Shown one piece after another: positions 1 to 7,343 of a DNA stretch of 35,302 bases (position 1 is the stretch's first letter; each line of letters starts with the position of its first letter). The notes under the pieces are model-generated. The model was not told the origin of the DNA. It worked only from the letters and a program-made list of their open reading frames with translations, and searched no databases. This DNA is from Acidimicrobiales bacterium. Lineage in GTDB: Bacteria > Actinomycetota > Acidimicrobiia > Acidimicrobiales > Palsa-688. The stretch lies in contig DASUWA010000057.1 of assembly GCA_036378675.1 (NCBI GenBank), positions 1 through 35,302 on the forward strand, given 5' to 3'. Position numbers and translations under genes: made by a program.

Positions 1-41
1 GGGGCGACGGCGCCACCGTGCTGGATGCCCGCTGCGACTAA
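1..41 (+). CDS. C-terminal end of a gene entering from the left (partial)
   Basis: A reading frame open from the window edge ends at TAA (39-41) and would encode ...GDGATVLDARCD. It is too short to assign to a family. The codons end mostly in G or C, as in the neighbouring genes, and the next gene is convergent to it, which fits a gene end here. Nothing more can be said without upstream sequence. Confidence 0.35.
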   Translation, partial: GDGATVLDARCD

Positions 42-70
42 CCGCAGAGGGAGCTCCGCCGGGCGCTCTG

Positions 71-259
71 CTACCCAGGCACTGAAGAGCTACCGACCGA
101 CGACAGTGCTTCGGCGAGGAATCGCTCCGCCCCGCGGACCACCCGCCGGCACCGGAGGCGTGACCGCAGCTCGATGACGCCAGACACAGTCATAAGGGCA
201 GCCGCGAGCAGCACGATCAACCCGACGTATCCGATGATTGCCCAGCTCCACCACGGCAT
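71..259 (-). CDS. small single-pass membrane protein, unknown function
   Basis: 62 aa. Residues 5-28 form one hydrophobic membrane segment (WAIIGYVGLIVLLAAALMTV), followed by a basic stretch (ELRSRLRCRRVVRGAERF) that would lie on the cytoplasmic side. A GGTGAT stretch just before the ATG can act as ribosome binding site. I do not recognise a family. It is convergent with the gene tail at the left edge. The membrane segment and the ribosome site make a real small gene likely, but the size leaves doubt. Confidence 0.5.
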   Translation of the reverse strand: MPWWSWAIIGYVGLIVLLAAALMTVSGVIELRSRLRCRRVVRGAERFLAEALSSVGSSSVPG

Positions 260-367
260 TGGATCACCGTGACAGAATGGCTATTGATACTGAATAGTCC
301 TCAAAGGCCATTTTGTGGACTAGTCAACGTCCGTGCTCCACTCGACGACGAGGATCTCGGATGATCG

Positions 368-1129
368 TCACGACTTGGCGACGTTTCGTCGCCGGCCGAT
401 CACCGCGCGGAGACCGACCGGCAGGGTTTCGCCTCCGAATGAGGTCGTGACGGTGGCATCAACCTGATGCCTGGCGAGCAGACCCGGCAGGCGCGAGGTA
501 TCAATGAGAACGTTGTCGTGCCGTTCGTCGTCGCGCCGCCACGACCCGTCCTCGTTTCGGACAAACGCAGCCATCTGTCTGACGAAACGGCTCGGGGAAG
601 GCGTCGAGTACTCGGTGATGATCGCCCAGTCCTCACCCACCCGCCCAGCAGTTGCAGCGTCCCGGCGGGCTGTTCCCCACTCGAGGTCACAAATGTCAAC
701 CATAAGCAGCCCACCAGGACGGAGCGCCTCTGCAGCCGCGACGAACGCGCGGTCGATCGACGCCTCGTCGGGCAAGTAGCTGAATGGATGGCCAACGGAC
801 ACGATTGCATCGGATGCCGGTATGGGATCGTCCGGGAGGACAAGTTGGGCGAATCGTTCGACAGTAGGGGCTGTCTCGTGGGCAAGAGCCAGCATGACGG
901 GCGATGCGTCGGTTGCGATCACCCGATGTCCGGCACCGACCAGATGGCGAGTCAGCAGCCCACTGCCACAACCCAGCTCCACTACCAGACCGTTCCGCTC
1001 GAGAATCGGCTCGAGGAGGCTGAGGATTCCAGGCGCGACCGAGTCGGCGTGAAATCCGAATCCCAGGTGGTGCACCAGCGCCAGATCCTGCCGGTAATAG
1101 GGTTCGTCTCGAGGATCCACGGTGCCCAT
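368..1129 (-). CDS. class I SAM-dependent methyltransferase
   Basis: 253 aa. Predicted cytoplasmic enzyme that transfers a methyl group from S-adenosylmethionine; the substrate is unknown. The glycine-rich SAM site (VVELGCGSGLLT, residues 49-60) is followed by an acidic ribose-binding position (ATDAS), and the second half has the usual LRPGGLLMVDICD strand. The N-terminal YYRQDLALVHHLGFGFHADS segment is typical of a group of actinobacterial methyltransferases with the Methyltransf_25/11 fold. The ATG at 1129 has GAGG directly against it. The GTG at 1120 has that same GAGG 9 nt upstream and may be the true start (protein then begins VDPRDEPYY). It stands alone, downstream on the minus strand from the DHFR-like gene with a 45-bp gap, so co-transcription is possible. 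Confidence 0.85.
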   Translation of the reverse strand: MGTVDPRDEPYYRQDLALVHHLGFGFHADSVAPGILSLLEPILERNGLVVELGCGSGLLTRHLVGAGHRVIATDASPVMLALAHETAPTVERFAQLVLPDDPIPASDAIVSVGHPFSYLPDEASIDRAFVAAAEALRPGGLLMVDICDLEWGTARRDAATAGRVGEDWAIITEYSTPSPSRFVRQMAAFVRNEDGSWRRDDERHDNVLIDTSRLPGLLARHQVDATVTTSFGGETLPVGLRAVIGRRRNVAKS

Positions 1130-1174
1130 CCTCGTTGATTCTTCGACTGCGCGTCGGTCGAGTTGCCCAGCCGG

Positions 1175-1801
1175 TTACATCTGGCCGGGGTGAACCGGAC
1201 CGGCTGGTTCGTAGGTGCCGATGACGACACCAAGGTCGGTCACAGTGACTTCGACAGGCCGCATCGTCGCCGGGACGATGCCGTCATTGAACAATTTGCG
1301 ACCGGAGCCGACCACCAGCGGGAACGTCATCAGGCGGAAACGGTCGACTAGCTCGTACTGCAACAGCGTCTGGAGCATTTTTCCGCTGCCCCAGATCTGC
1401 AGCTCGTCGCCGGGTTCGTCCTTAAGCGCTCGCACCGCCGCGACGACGTCGCCGGTCACGAGTCGAGCGGTGTCAGGGTGGTCGCCCCTCCACGTGGCAT
1501 CCGCCTCTCTGAGCGAGTTGGACACGACATACTTGGGCAACGAGTTGATCGCCGTGGCGATGGGGTTGTCGGGGTCAGTCTGATCTGGCCAGTAGCCGCG
1601 GAAGATGTCGAAGGTTCTACGACCGAGCAGGAACGCACTCGCGTGGCTGTTGAGTTCGGTGACGAACTCGCCGACCGCGGGGTCGGGGAACTGGGCCTGC
1701 CAGCCGCCGTGGGTGAAACCGTCGCTGGGATCTTCTTCAGGTCCCCCCGGGGCCTGCATCACGCCGTCGAGGGTCAGGAACGTCTGAATGGTGAGCTTCA
1801 T
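1175..1801 (-). CDS. dihydrofolate reductase family protein (RibD C-terminal-like)
   Basis: 208 aa, the usual size for stand-alone RibD_C/DHFR-like reductases, which are NAD(P)H-dependent with mostly unknown substrates. It starts with the family opening MKLTIQTFLTLDGVMQAPGG, and the cofactor-binding part is visible as LLGRRTFDIFRGYWP, followed by LQIWGSGKMLQTLL and LFPLVVGSGRKLF-like strands near the C terminus. The frame stays open another 345 bases upstream, but that extension looks non-coding and overlaps a remnant on the other strand, so I start at the ATG at 1801, where homology begins. No strong ribosome site is visible there. A second, differently built member of the superfamily lies at 23943-24584. 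Confidence 0.85.
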   Translation of the reverse strand: MKLTIQTFLTLDGVMQAPGGPEEDPSDGFTHGGWQAQFPDPAVGEFVTELNSHASAFLLGRRTFDIFRGYWPDQTDPDNPIATAINSLPKYVVSNSLREADATWRGDHPDTARLVTGDVVAAVRALKDEPGDELQIWGSGKMLQTLLQYELVDRFRLMTFPLVVGSGRKLFNDGIVPATMRPVEVTVTDLGVVIGTYEPAGPVHPGQM

Positions 1802-1884
1802 GTCAATGCAGACGGAGCGGCGCACTAATTCTGAGCGCGTCTCTAGGCAAGTCGAGCCGGCCAACGACATTATTGTTTCTGTTG

Positions 1885-2101
1885 ATGAAGGTGCTGGACC
1901 TCGCCATCGCCGGTTCGGCGGATCCCACTCGGGCATCGATCCCTCTGCACCTGGCGGCCAATGGGTCGGTGGAGGCCGGGCAGGATGTAGGGGTAGTTGT
2001 TGGAGGCGACGCGACGGAGATGGTCCTCGCGCACGTTCGCGAGAGTCCCACCTGACGTGGCTCGCCTCATCGCCGAATCCGATCGAGTAGTTGCCTTCTG
2101 A
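1885..2101 (+). pseudogene. DsrE-family protein remnant with internal deletion
   Basis: The first frame, from the ATG at 1885, encodes 56 residues beginning MKVLDLAIAGSADPTRASIP and continuing HLAANGSVEAGQDVGVVVGG DATEM. This is the N-terminal half of small DsrE/F-like proteins (usually about 115-120 aa). It runs into a stop at 2053-2055. In another frame, overlapping and just downstream (about 2040-2101), PPDVARLIAESDRVVAF followed by TGA matches the way these proteins end. The middle part, expected to hold the CxxC-type region, is missing. Seen: the two pieces in different frames. Inferred: one ancestral gene that lost its centre. It fills most of the gap before the molybdopterin oxidoreductase, whose own start lies at 2186. 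Confidence 0.55.
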
Positions 2102-2185
2102 CCCGGCGCCGGCTTCGTGCTGGATGCCGGGGGCGCCGGACCGCAACGCTGTCTACAATCCGGACACGGCAAACTGTGAGGTCGT

Positions 2186-4390
2186 ATGACGATCACGAAG
2201 ACCAGTACCTGTCGGCTCTGCACCGCGATGTGCCCGATCGTCGTGACCATCGCGGAAGGGCGGCCAGTCGAGGTTCACGGCGACCGCGAAGCGCCCCTCT
2301 TCGAGGGCTACACGTGCCCCAAGGGTCGAGCCCTGCCGGAGATGCACGCGAACCCGAGAAGGTTGCTGCACAGCCTCCGGCGCCGTGCGGACGGGTCTCA
2401 CGAGCGAATCTCGAGTGAGGACGCAGTCGACGAGATTGCCGACCGCCTACGTGATGTCATCGACCGACACGGTCCCAACTCGGTCGCTATCTATATCGGG
2501 ACTTCGAGCTCCGCCTATCCCGCGATGGGCTCGATCGCCGCTGCGTTACTGACCGCGCTCGGCAGCAAGATGATTTTCTCCGCCGCATCCATCGACCAGC
2601 CCGGAACTCGCATCGCCGACGCATTCCATGGCCTCTGGCTGGGTGGGCGGACTCCCTTCGACGAAGTCGATGCCTTTCTTTTCGCCGGCACCAACCCAGT
2701 GATCTCGAAGCAGTTCCTCGCCGAGAACCCTTCGAAGCGTCTCGCCCGGGCGGTCGAGCGGGGCACCAAGGTCATCGTGATCGACCCCCGGCGGACCGAG
2801 ACGGCACGATGGTCCCACGTCCATCTCCAGGCCCGCCCGGGACAGGACGCCGTCGTGATGGCGGGGATCCTCCACGTCATCCTCCGTGACGGACTCGTCG
2901 ACGAGGATTTCGTCCGAGATCATGTCCGTGGCGTCGAGTCGCTAAGGGCTGCGGTCTCGCCATTCACTCCCGAGTTCGTCGCCCGGCAGGCGGACATCCC
3001 GATCGACGACCTGCTCGAAGCGGCGCGAACCCTCGGCACCGCTCGGCGCGGCGGCGCAGGTGGGGGCACCGGGATCAGCATGACGAGCTGCACGAGTGTG
3101 GTGTCGTATCTGCTGTTGTGCCTTATGTCGCTTCGAGGTTGGTGGGCCCGTGAAGGCGATCGGATCGAGCGCCCCAACGTTCTGATGCCCCCCAACCGCG
3201 CGAAGGCTCAAGCGCGCGGGCCTTATCGAGCCTTGGGTTTTGGCCACAAGATGCGCGTGCGCGGGCTTGAACAGACCAATGGCGGACTTCCCACTGCTGC
3301 GTTGGCTGATGAGATCCTGCTCCCCGGGGAAGGGCAGATCCGCGCGTTGCTCAACGTCGGCGGCAGCCCGATGATGGCGTGGCCCGACCAGCGCCGAACC
3401 AGTGAGGCCATGCAGTCGCTTGAACTGCTGGTCACGACCGACGTGGAGTATTCCCCGATGGCTCGAATGGCCGACTACGTGGTCGCGACCAAGATGACCC
3501 TCGAAACGCCGAGCATCACGCAGATCACCGAGTACATCAAGTACTTCCATCCCGGCTACGGCTTCCGCGCGCCCTACGCCCAGTACACGCCCGCGCTGGT
3601 CGACCCGCCGGCCGGCGCCGACCTCATCGAGGACTGGCAGTTGTACTACCGCTTGGGACAGCGCCTAGGAGTGTCTCTCAACATGGTCAATGTTTTCGGT
3701 CGCATCGGGGCACACCTCGAGGCACCGATCGAGGTGATACCGCTCGACATGGAGAACGAGCCGACTACTGACGATCTGTACGAGATCATGTGTCGTGGTT
3801 CCCACGTTTCGTTGGAAGAGGTGAAGCGGCACCCTCACGGTCACGTCTTCGAAGAACTTGTCGACCTGCGGGTCGAACCCGGTGACCCCGACTGCGAAGA
3901 TCGCCTCGATGTGGGCAATGCCGACATGCTCGCCGAACTTGGCGAGATTCGGGACCGGAGCCAGACCGTGCAACTGACCGACGAGCGACCGTTTCTCTTC
4001 ACGCCGCGTCGTGAGAATCGAGTCATCAATTCCACGGGCCGTACTCTGCCGGGTCTCATGCGAGGTCGCAGCTACAACCCTGCATTCATGCACCCCGGCG
4101 ACCTGGCGCGGCTCGGTATCGCAGCGGGCGATGCGGTGGAGGTCCGTTCCGAATACGACGCGATCATCACCATCGCCGAGGAAGACCGCAACCTGCGACC
4201 CGGAGTCGTCTCGATGAGTCACAACTTTGGTGGCAACCCCGGCGAGGACGAGAACCCCCGCGTCGACGGGGCGAACACCAACCGCCTCTTGAGGACCGAC
4301 GTCGAGTACGACAGGTATACGGGCATTCCGCGGATGGGTGCCCTCCCTGTGTCGGTCGTCCCCGCGTCGGTGCCTGCCCCCGCCTTCTGA
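2186..4390 (+). CDS. molybdopterin-dependent oxidoreductase (DMSO reductase family) with [4Fe-4S] site
   Basis: 734 aa catalytic subunit of the bis-MGD molybdenum enzyme superfamily. The N-terminal iron-sulfur site is visible as C9-x2-C12-x3-C16-x27-C44 (STCRLCTAMCP ... GYTCPKG). Then follow the molybdopterin domain, with FAGTNPVISKQF and VIDPRRTET loops that bind the cofactor, and the C-terminal dinucleotide-binding domain with the SYNPAFMHPGDLARLGIAAGD motif and late SHNFGGNPGEDE. There is no Tat signal, so it should be cytoplasmic. No electron-transfer or membrane subunit is next to it. That fits the single-gene BisC-like enzymes common in actinobacteria, whose substrates are mostly unknown. 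GAGG at 2178-2181 lies close before the ATG. A TACAAT sequence at 2154-2159 could be a -10 box. Strong family call; substrate unknown. Confidence 0.9.
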   Translation: MTITKTSTCRLCTAMCPIVVTIAEGRPVEVHGDREAPLFEGYTCPKGRALPEMHANPRRLLHSLRRRADGSHERISSEDAVDEIADRLRDVIDRHGPNSVAIYIGTSSSAYPAMGSIAAALLTALGSKMIFSAASIDQPGTRIADAFHGLWLGGRTPFDEVDAFLFAGTNPVISKQFLAENPSKRLARAVERGTKVIVIDPRRTETARWSHVHLQARPGQDAVVMAGILHVILRDGLVDEDFVRDHVRGVESLRAAVSPFTPEFVARQADIPIDDLLEAARTLGTARRGGAGGGTGISMTSCTSVVSYLLLCLMSLRGWWAREGDRIERPNVLMPPNRAKAQARGPYRALGFGHKMRVRGLEQTNGGLPTAALADEILLPGEGQIRALLNVGGSPMMAWPDQRRTSEAMQSLELLVTTDVEYSPMARMADYVVATKMTLETPSITQITEYIKYFHPGYGFRAPYAQYTPALVDPPAGADLIEDWQLYYRLGQRLGVSLNMVNVFGRIGAHLEAPIEVIPLDMENEPTTDDLYEIMCRGSHVSLEEVKRHPHGHVFEELVDLRVEPGDPDCEDRLDVGNADMLAELGEIRDRSQTVQLTDERPFLFTPRRENRVINSTGRTLPGLMRGRSYNPAFMHPGDLARLGIAAGDAVEVRSEYDAIITIAEEDRNLRPGVVSMSHNFGGNPGEDENPRVDGANTNRLLRTDVEYDRYTGIPRMGALPVSVVPASVPAPAF

Positions 4391-4406
4391 CTTCGCTACA
4401 GGTTGA

Positions 4407-5237
4407 TCAGACCTGGGAGAACAGCTCCTTCGGGAAGTCGGCGTTCTTCGACAGCTTCCACTGCGGGTCACGCTTCTCAACGAATGCCAACGGCCCCTCA
4501 CGCGAGTCGGGCTGCTGGGTGGTCCAGGAGAACAGCCTGCCCTCGCGCTGCTGAGCAGCCCGCCGGTCTGGTTCGGCCAGGTTGGCGTATACGAGCCTCT
4601 TGACTATGGCGGCCGACACCGGTGCGACATTGGTCGCGATGTCGTGAGCGAGATCCAGCGACGTGGACAGCACCTGCTCAGCGGGGACGGCCGCGGACAC
4701 CAGGCCCATCGCTGCCGCCTCGCGTCCCCTGATGATCTTGCCCGTCATCAACAGCTCCAAGCCGCGCGACACGCCCACTATCCTCGGCACGATCCAGTTC
4801 GACGCGAGTTCGGGCATCACGCCGCGCCGGTTGAACACGAAACCGAGCTTGGCGTCTTCGGCGGCAATGCGGATGTCCCATTCCATCGGCATGGTCAAGC
4901 CGACCCCGACAGCAGGCCCGTTGATGGCAGCGATGATCGGTGTGTTCATCTCCCAGTAAGGGCGCTTGTCGTCGGTTTCCAGCTCGGTCGCCGAGCCTCC
5001 CGTGACGGATCGCCCGCTGAAGGTGTCGGCACCTGACTCGAGATCCGCCCCCGCACAGAAGGCGCGCCCCGCGCCAGTGACGACGATGGCACGGATGTCC
5101 TCGCGGTGATCGAAGGAGACGATCGCGTGTCGCAGCTCGAGTCCGAGCCTTGCCGTGTAGGCGTTCAGCCGGTCCGGACGGTTAAGGGTGATCGTCGCTA
5201 CCCCGTCCTTGTCCTCGGTGAGGATGGTTTCGTACAT
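4407..5237 (-). CDS. enoyl-CoA hydratase/isomerase family protein (crotonase fold)
   Basis: 276 aa, normal length. Acts on acyl-CoA thioesters, most likely in beta-oxidation. The two oxyanion-hole regions are present: GAGRAFCAGADL (residues 55-66) and NGPAVGVGLT (106-115). An acidic residue in GVMPELASNW (E143) sits where crotonases keep a catalytic glutamate, which supports hydratase or isomerase activity. The N terminus MYETILTEDKDGVATITLNR is the usual first strands. AAGGAG lies 9 nt before the ATG, a good ribosome site that fixes the start. It is convergent with the molybdopterin oxidoreductase (16 bp between the stops) and alone in its unit. The exact chain-length or isomer specificity cannot be read from the sequence. 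Confidence 0.88.
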   Translation of the reverse strand: MYETILTEDKDGVATITLNRPDRLNAYTARLGLELRHAIVSFDHREDIRAIVVTGAGRAFCAGADLESGADTFSGRSVTGGSATELETDDKRPYWEMNTPIIAAINGPAVGVGLTMPMEWDIRIAAEDAKLGFVFNRRGVMPELASNWIVPRIVGVSRGLELLMTGKIIRGREAAAMGLVSAAVPAEQVLSTSLDLAHDIATNVAPVSAAIVKRLVYANLAEPDRRAAQQREGRLFSWTTQQPDSREGPLAFVEKRDPQWKLSKNADFPKELFSQV

Positions 5238-5325
5238 CAGCGGGTTCTCCTTCCTCGCTTCCAGCGATAACGGTAGCGAGCGAGAGGAAACCCGTCACCC
5301 AGACGTTCGCACCTCGGACTAGCGG

Positions 5326-6015
5326 CTAGGCGATTACCTCCATCCGCAGGCCGCGAGTGTCCACGTCGCCGCCAAGGCGCACACTTGTGCCTGCCAGCCG
5401 GCGCCTGGCAGTCCAGGCTGCGGCGTACGCGTCCAGGACGTCATCGACCGAGCACTTCGGTGGACGTGAAGAGATCCCGCGATCCAAATCCGAGAACTCC
5501 TTCCTGAGCAGCGCGAGGCGCTCGTCGCGTCCTTGTGGCGTCCGCTTGTAGTAGGCCATCGGCCGGCCGGCCATCGCCCAGAAGCTGACTTCGGGGTGGA
5601 CCTCGAAGACACTGTTCTGCAACTCGGGACTGATGACCGAATCGACTTCAGCGATCTTCGCGAGGATGTTGAACAGCTGCTTGGGCAGGCTCTTCCCGCA
5701 TGCCGCGACGCTCAGAGCGGCGGCCTCCTCATACGTGATCGCGTGCAGTACGGCACGGATGGGAGCCGGGAACACCGAGCTGGCCCGAGGGCCGAGCTTC
5801 TTCCTCGCCTCTACGTCGCATGCACGTGGATACGTATCGGAAAGCCCGATGGGGATGTCGATGCCGACGGCCGCGAGCTCGTCGCTTTTGACCATGGCGG
5901 CCACTGGGTGGAGGTTGGGAACTACCTGGACCACGGTTTCACACTGACCCTCGGCTGGAGCCGTGACCAGTACCCAACCGCCGGCGCACCCATCCATCCC
6001 GCCGACCATCGGCAT
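5326..6015 (-). CDS. DUF429 family protein
   Basis: 229 aa from the ATG at 6015. The start MPMVGGMDGCAGGWVLV matches the first strand and acidic residue of DUF429 proteins (V/AGVDGCxGGWV). Later landmarks are GIDIPIGLSD, ARKKLGPRASSVFPAPIR and a C-terminal DDVLDAYAAAW with acidic residues. DUF429 has been related to RNase H-like nuclease folds, so a nuclease role is possible but unproven. The frame is open to 6327. I prefer 6015 because family members begin right there, although the ribosome site is weak. An ATG at 6060 has GAGG 9 nt upstream and would add 15 residues. Divergent from the secreted protein at 6229. Confidence 0.8.
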   Translation of the reverse strand: MPMVGGMDGCAGGWVLVTAPAEGQCETVVQVVPNLHPVAAMVKSDELAAVGIDIPIGLSDTYPRACDVEARKKLGPRASSVFPAPIRAVLHAITYEEAAALSVAACGKSLPKQLFNILAKIAEVDSVISPELQNSVFEVHPEVSFWAMAGRPMAYYKRTPQGRDERLALLRKEFSDLDRGISSRPPKCSVDDVLDAYAAAWTARRRLAGTSVRLGGDVDTRGLRMEVIA

Positions 6016-6228
6016 CGATGAGCGAACCCGCCCTGTTGGAATCGTTCCTGTCATGCCCATCACCCAACACCTCGTGACGAGGGCAGCTTGTCCGGTTTGC
6101 CCGGAAAGTTTGAAATCTTCGAATGACTGGGTAAGCACTGGCCCAGCCGTGTGGGTCTCACCGGGGGTTAAAACCGCGGAATTGCCAGCGGAGTCATCAG
6201 ACATAACTACGAACGGGAGGTAGGTGCA

Positions 6229-6684
6229 TTGCGACGTAGCGTGCTCTGGCTCGCCCCAGCGGCGGGCCTGCTCGTCTTTGCAGCTGGACCAGCGCTGGCT
6301 CGAACGTCCGGCGGCAACGGTGCTCAAAAGAGCACTCTCTCCACGCCGTCAAGCGGCATGGGATGTCAACAGGGCGGCGGGTCTTCCAGCGATGGGTGGG
6401 CGATCCTCAACAAGACCGGCGCACCAGTGCCCGGGACAAGCGCCGTTCAGGGCGAGGTTCACATTGTCGACGCGGCGCTCGCAGGGCAGACAGTGATGGC
6501 CTTCGTTGTCCAACCGGGTTCGAGCAGCTGCATGAGCACGAACATGGTGGCGATCACCCTCAACGGCCAGGGAATCGGCAACGGCCATCTGAACGGGATG
6601 GAAATGAACGGCAACTACTTCGTCGCCATCGAGAACATGATGGGCAGTGAGGTCCTCGCCAGTAAGGCGGTGCCCCTGCTCTGA
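6229..6684 (+). CDS. small secreted protein, unknown function
   Basis: 151 aa from a TTG start; GGAGG at 6216-6220 sits 8 nt upstream and fixes it. Residues 1-24 are a Sec signal peptide (MRRSVLWL, then a hydrophobic core, then cleavage after GPALA). The mature protein is glycine-, serine- and asparagine-rich, with two cysteines (GMGCQQ and SSSCMS) that could form one disulfide. Strands such as GEVHIVDAAL and TVMAFVVQPG suggest a beta-sandwich. I do not recognise the family. The stop codon is the first unit of a TGAC-type repeat. Confidence 0.75.
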   Translation: MRRSVLWLAPAAGLLVFAAGPALARTSGGNGAQKSTLSTPSSGMGCQQGGGSSSDGWAILNKTGAPVPGTSAVQGEVHIVDAALAGQTVMAFVVQPGSSSCMSTNMVAITLNGQGIGNGHLNGMEMNGNYFVAIENMMGSEVLASKAVPLL

Positions 6685-6705
6685 CTGAGTGACTGACTGA
6701 CTGAG
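6682..6705 (+). repeat. TGAC/TGAG tetranucleotide repeat overlapping a stop codon
   Basis: Six successive 4-base units beginning TGA (fourth base C or G) start with the stop codon of the secreted-protein gene. Because the period is four, TGA stops occur in all three plus-strand frames, so any frameshift or readthrough would still end here. A simple slippage origin is likely. Confidence 0.8.
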
Positions 6706-6754
6706 ACTTACCCAACTCACGACAGCGGGCTTCCTGCCCAGCCAAGTACCGGGC

Positions 6755-6871
6755 CGCCCGGTTCACGTATCCGTACTCGGCCGCGAGGCTTGCCGGGATG
6801 TCGTCACCCCCGAGCAGGATCTCCAGGGCACGACCGCGCCCGACCAATCGGCCCAGGCGTGCCATGGGCAT
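6755..6871 (-). pseudogene. enoyl-CoA hydratase remnant
   Basis: On the minus strand the translation reads MARLGRLVGRGRALEILLGG, then DDIPASLAAEYGYVNRA. This is the segment of crotonase-family proteins that follows the second oxyanion-hole region (LPRLVGRGRALEI...GYVNRA). Upstream and downstream residues in the same frame show no further similarity, and no start or full fold can be assembled. I read it as a fragment of a lost gene lying between the secreted protein and the cupin gene. It differs in sequence from the intact hydratase at 4407-5237, so it is not a recent duplicate. Confidence 0.6.
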
Positions 6872-6944
6872 AGGTGAAGCGTGACACCCGAACGCCGGCT
6901 TCGAACCCGTCGGTTTCCCGGGTCGTGACTATCCTCCAGCGAGC

Positions 6945-7343
6945 GTGGAACAGGTTCCGAGTCTTCCAACCATCAAGGGCCCAACCGACTGGTTCACCGG
7001 GGACGTCTGGATCGACAGCATCTTCCGCGGGGAAGAGCCATCACGGGTCCGGGTCATTGCGGTCCATTTCGCGCCCGGAGCCCGTACCGCATGGCACTCC
7101 CACGCCACCGGCCAGACCCTCTACGTGACCGAAGGGGTCGGCCGGGTGCAGTCGCGGGGCGAGGCCGCCCTGACGATCCGCCCGGGGGACACGGTATTCA
7201 CGCGACCTGACGAATGGCACTGGCACGGCTCGGCGCCGGGGCAATTCATGACCCATCTGTCGATCACCGAAGCCCCGGCGTCACCCGACATGGCCGAATC
7301 CAACTGGGGCCAGCACGTAACCGACGAGGAGTACTTGTCCTAA
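6945..7343 (+). CDS. cupin-fold protein of the Mn-dependent hydroxynitrile lyase type
   Basis: 132 aa single-domain cupin. Metal-site residues are visible: H51, H53 and Q57 in [16 protein letters not shown], and H92/H94 in DEWHWHG, plus H104 in MTHL. The pattern of KGPTDWFTG, ARTAWHxH, PGD, HWHG, MTHLxI and HVTDEEY matches from memory the Granulicella-type (R)-hydroxynitrile lyase cupin, whose metal ligands are three His and one Gln. The same fold is also annotated as carboxymuconolactone-decarboxylase-associated cupin, so the natural reaction is uncertain. The start is GTG at 6945; the ribosome site is weak. The TAA stop overlaps the stop of the convergent acyl-CoA synthetase by 3 bases. Confidence 0.82.
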   Translation: MEQVPSLPTIKGPTDWFTGDVWIDSIFRGEEPSRVRVIAVHFAPGARTAWHSHATGQTLYVTEGVGRVQSRGEAALTIRPGDTVFTRPDEWHWHGSAPGQFMTHLSITEAPASPDMAESNWGQHVTDEEYLS

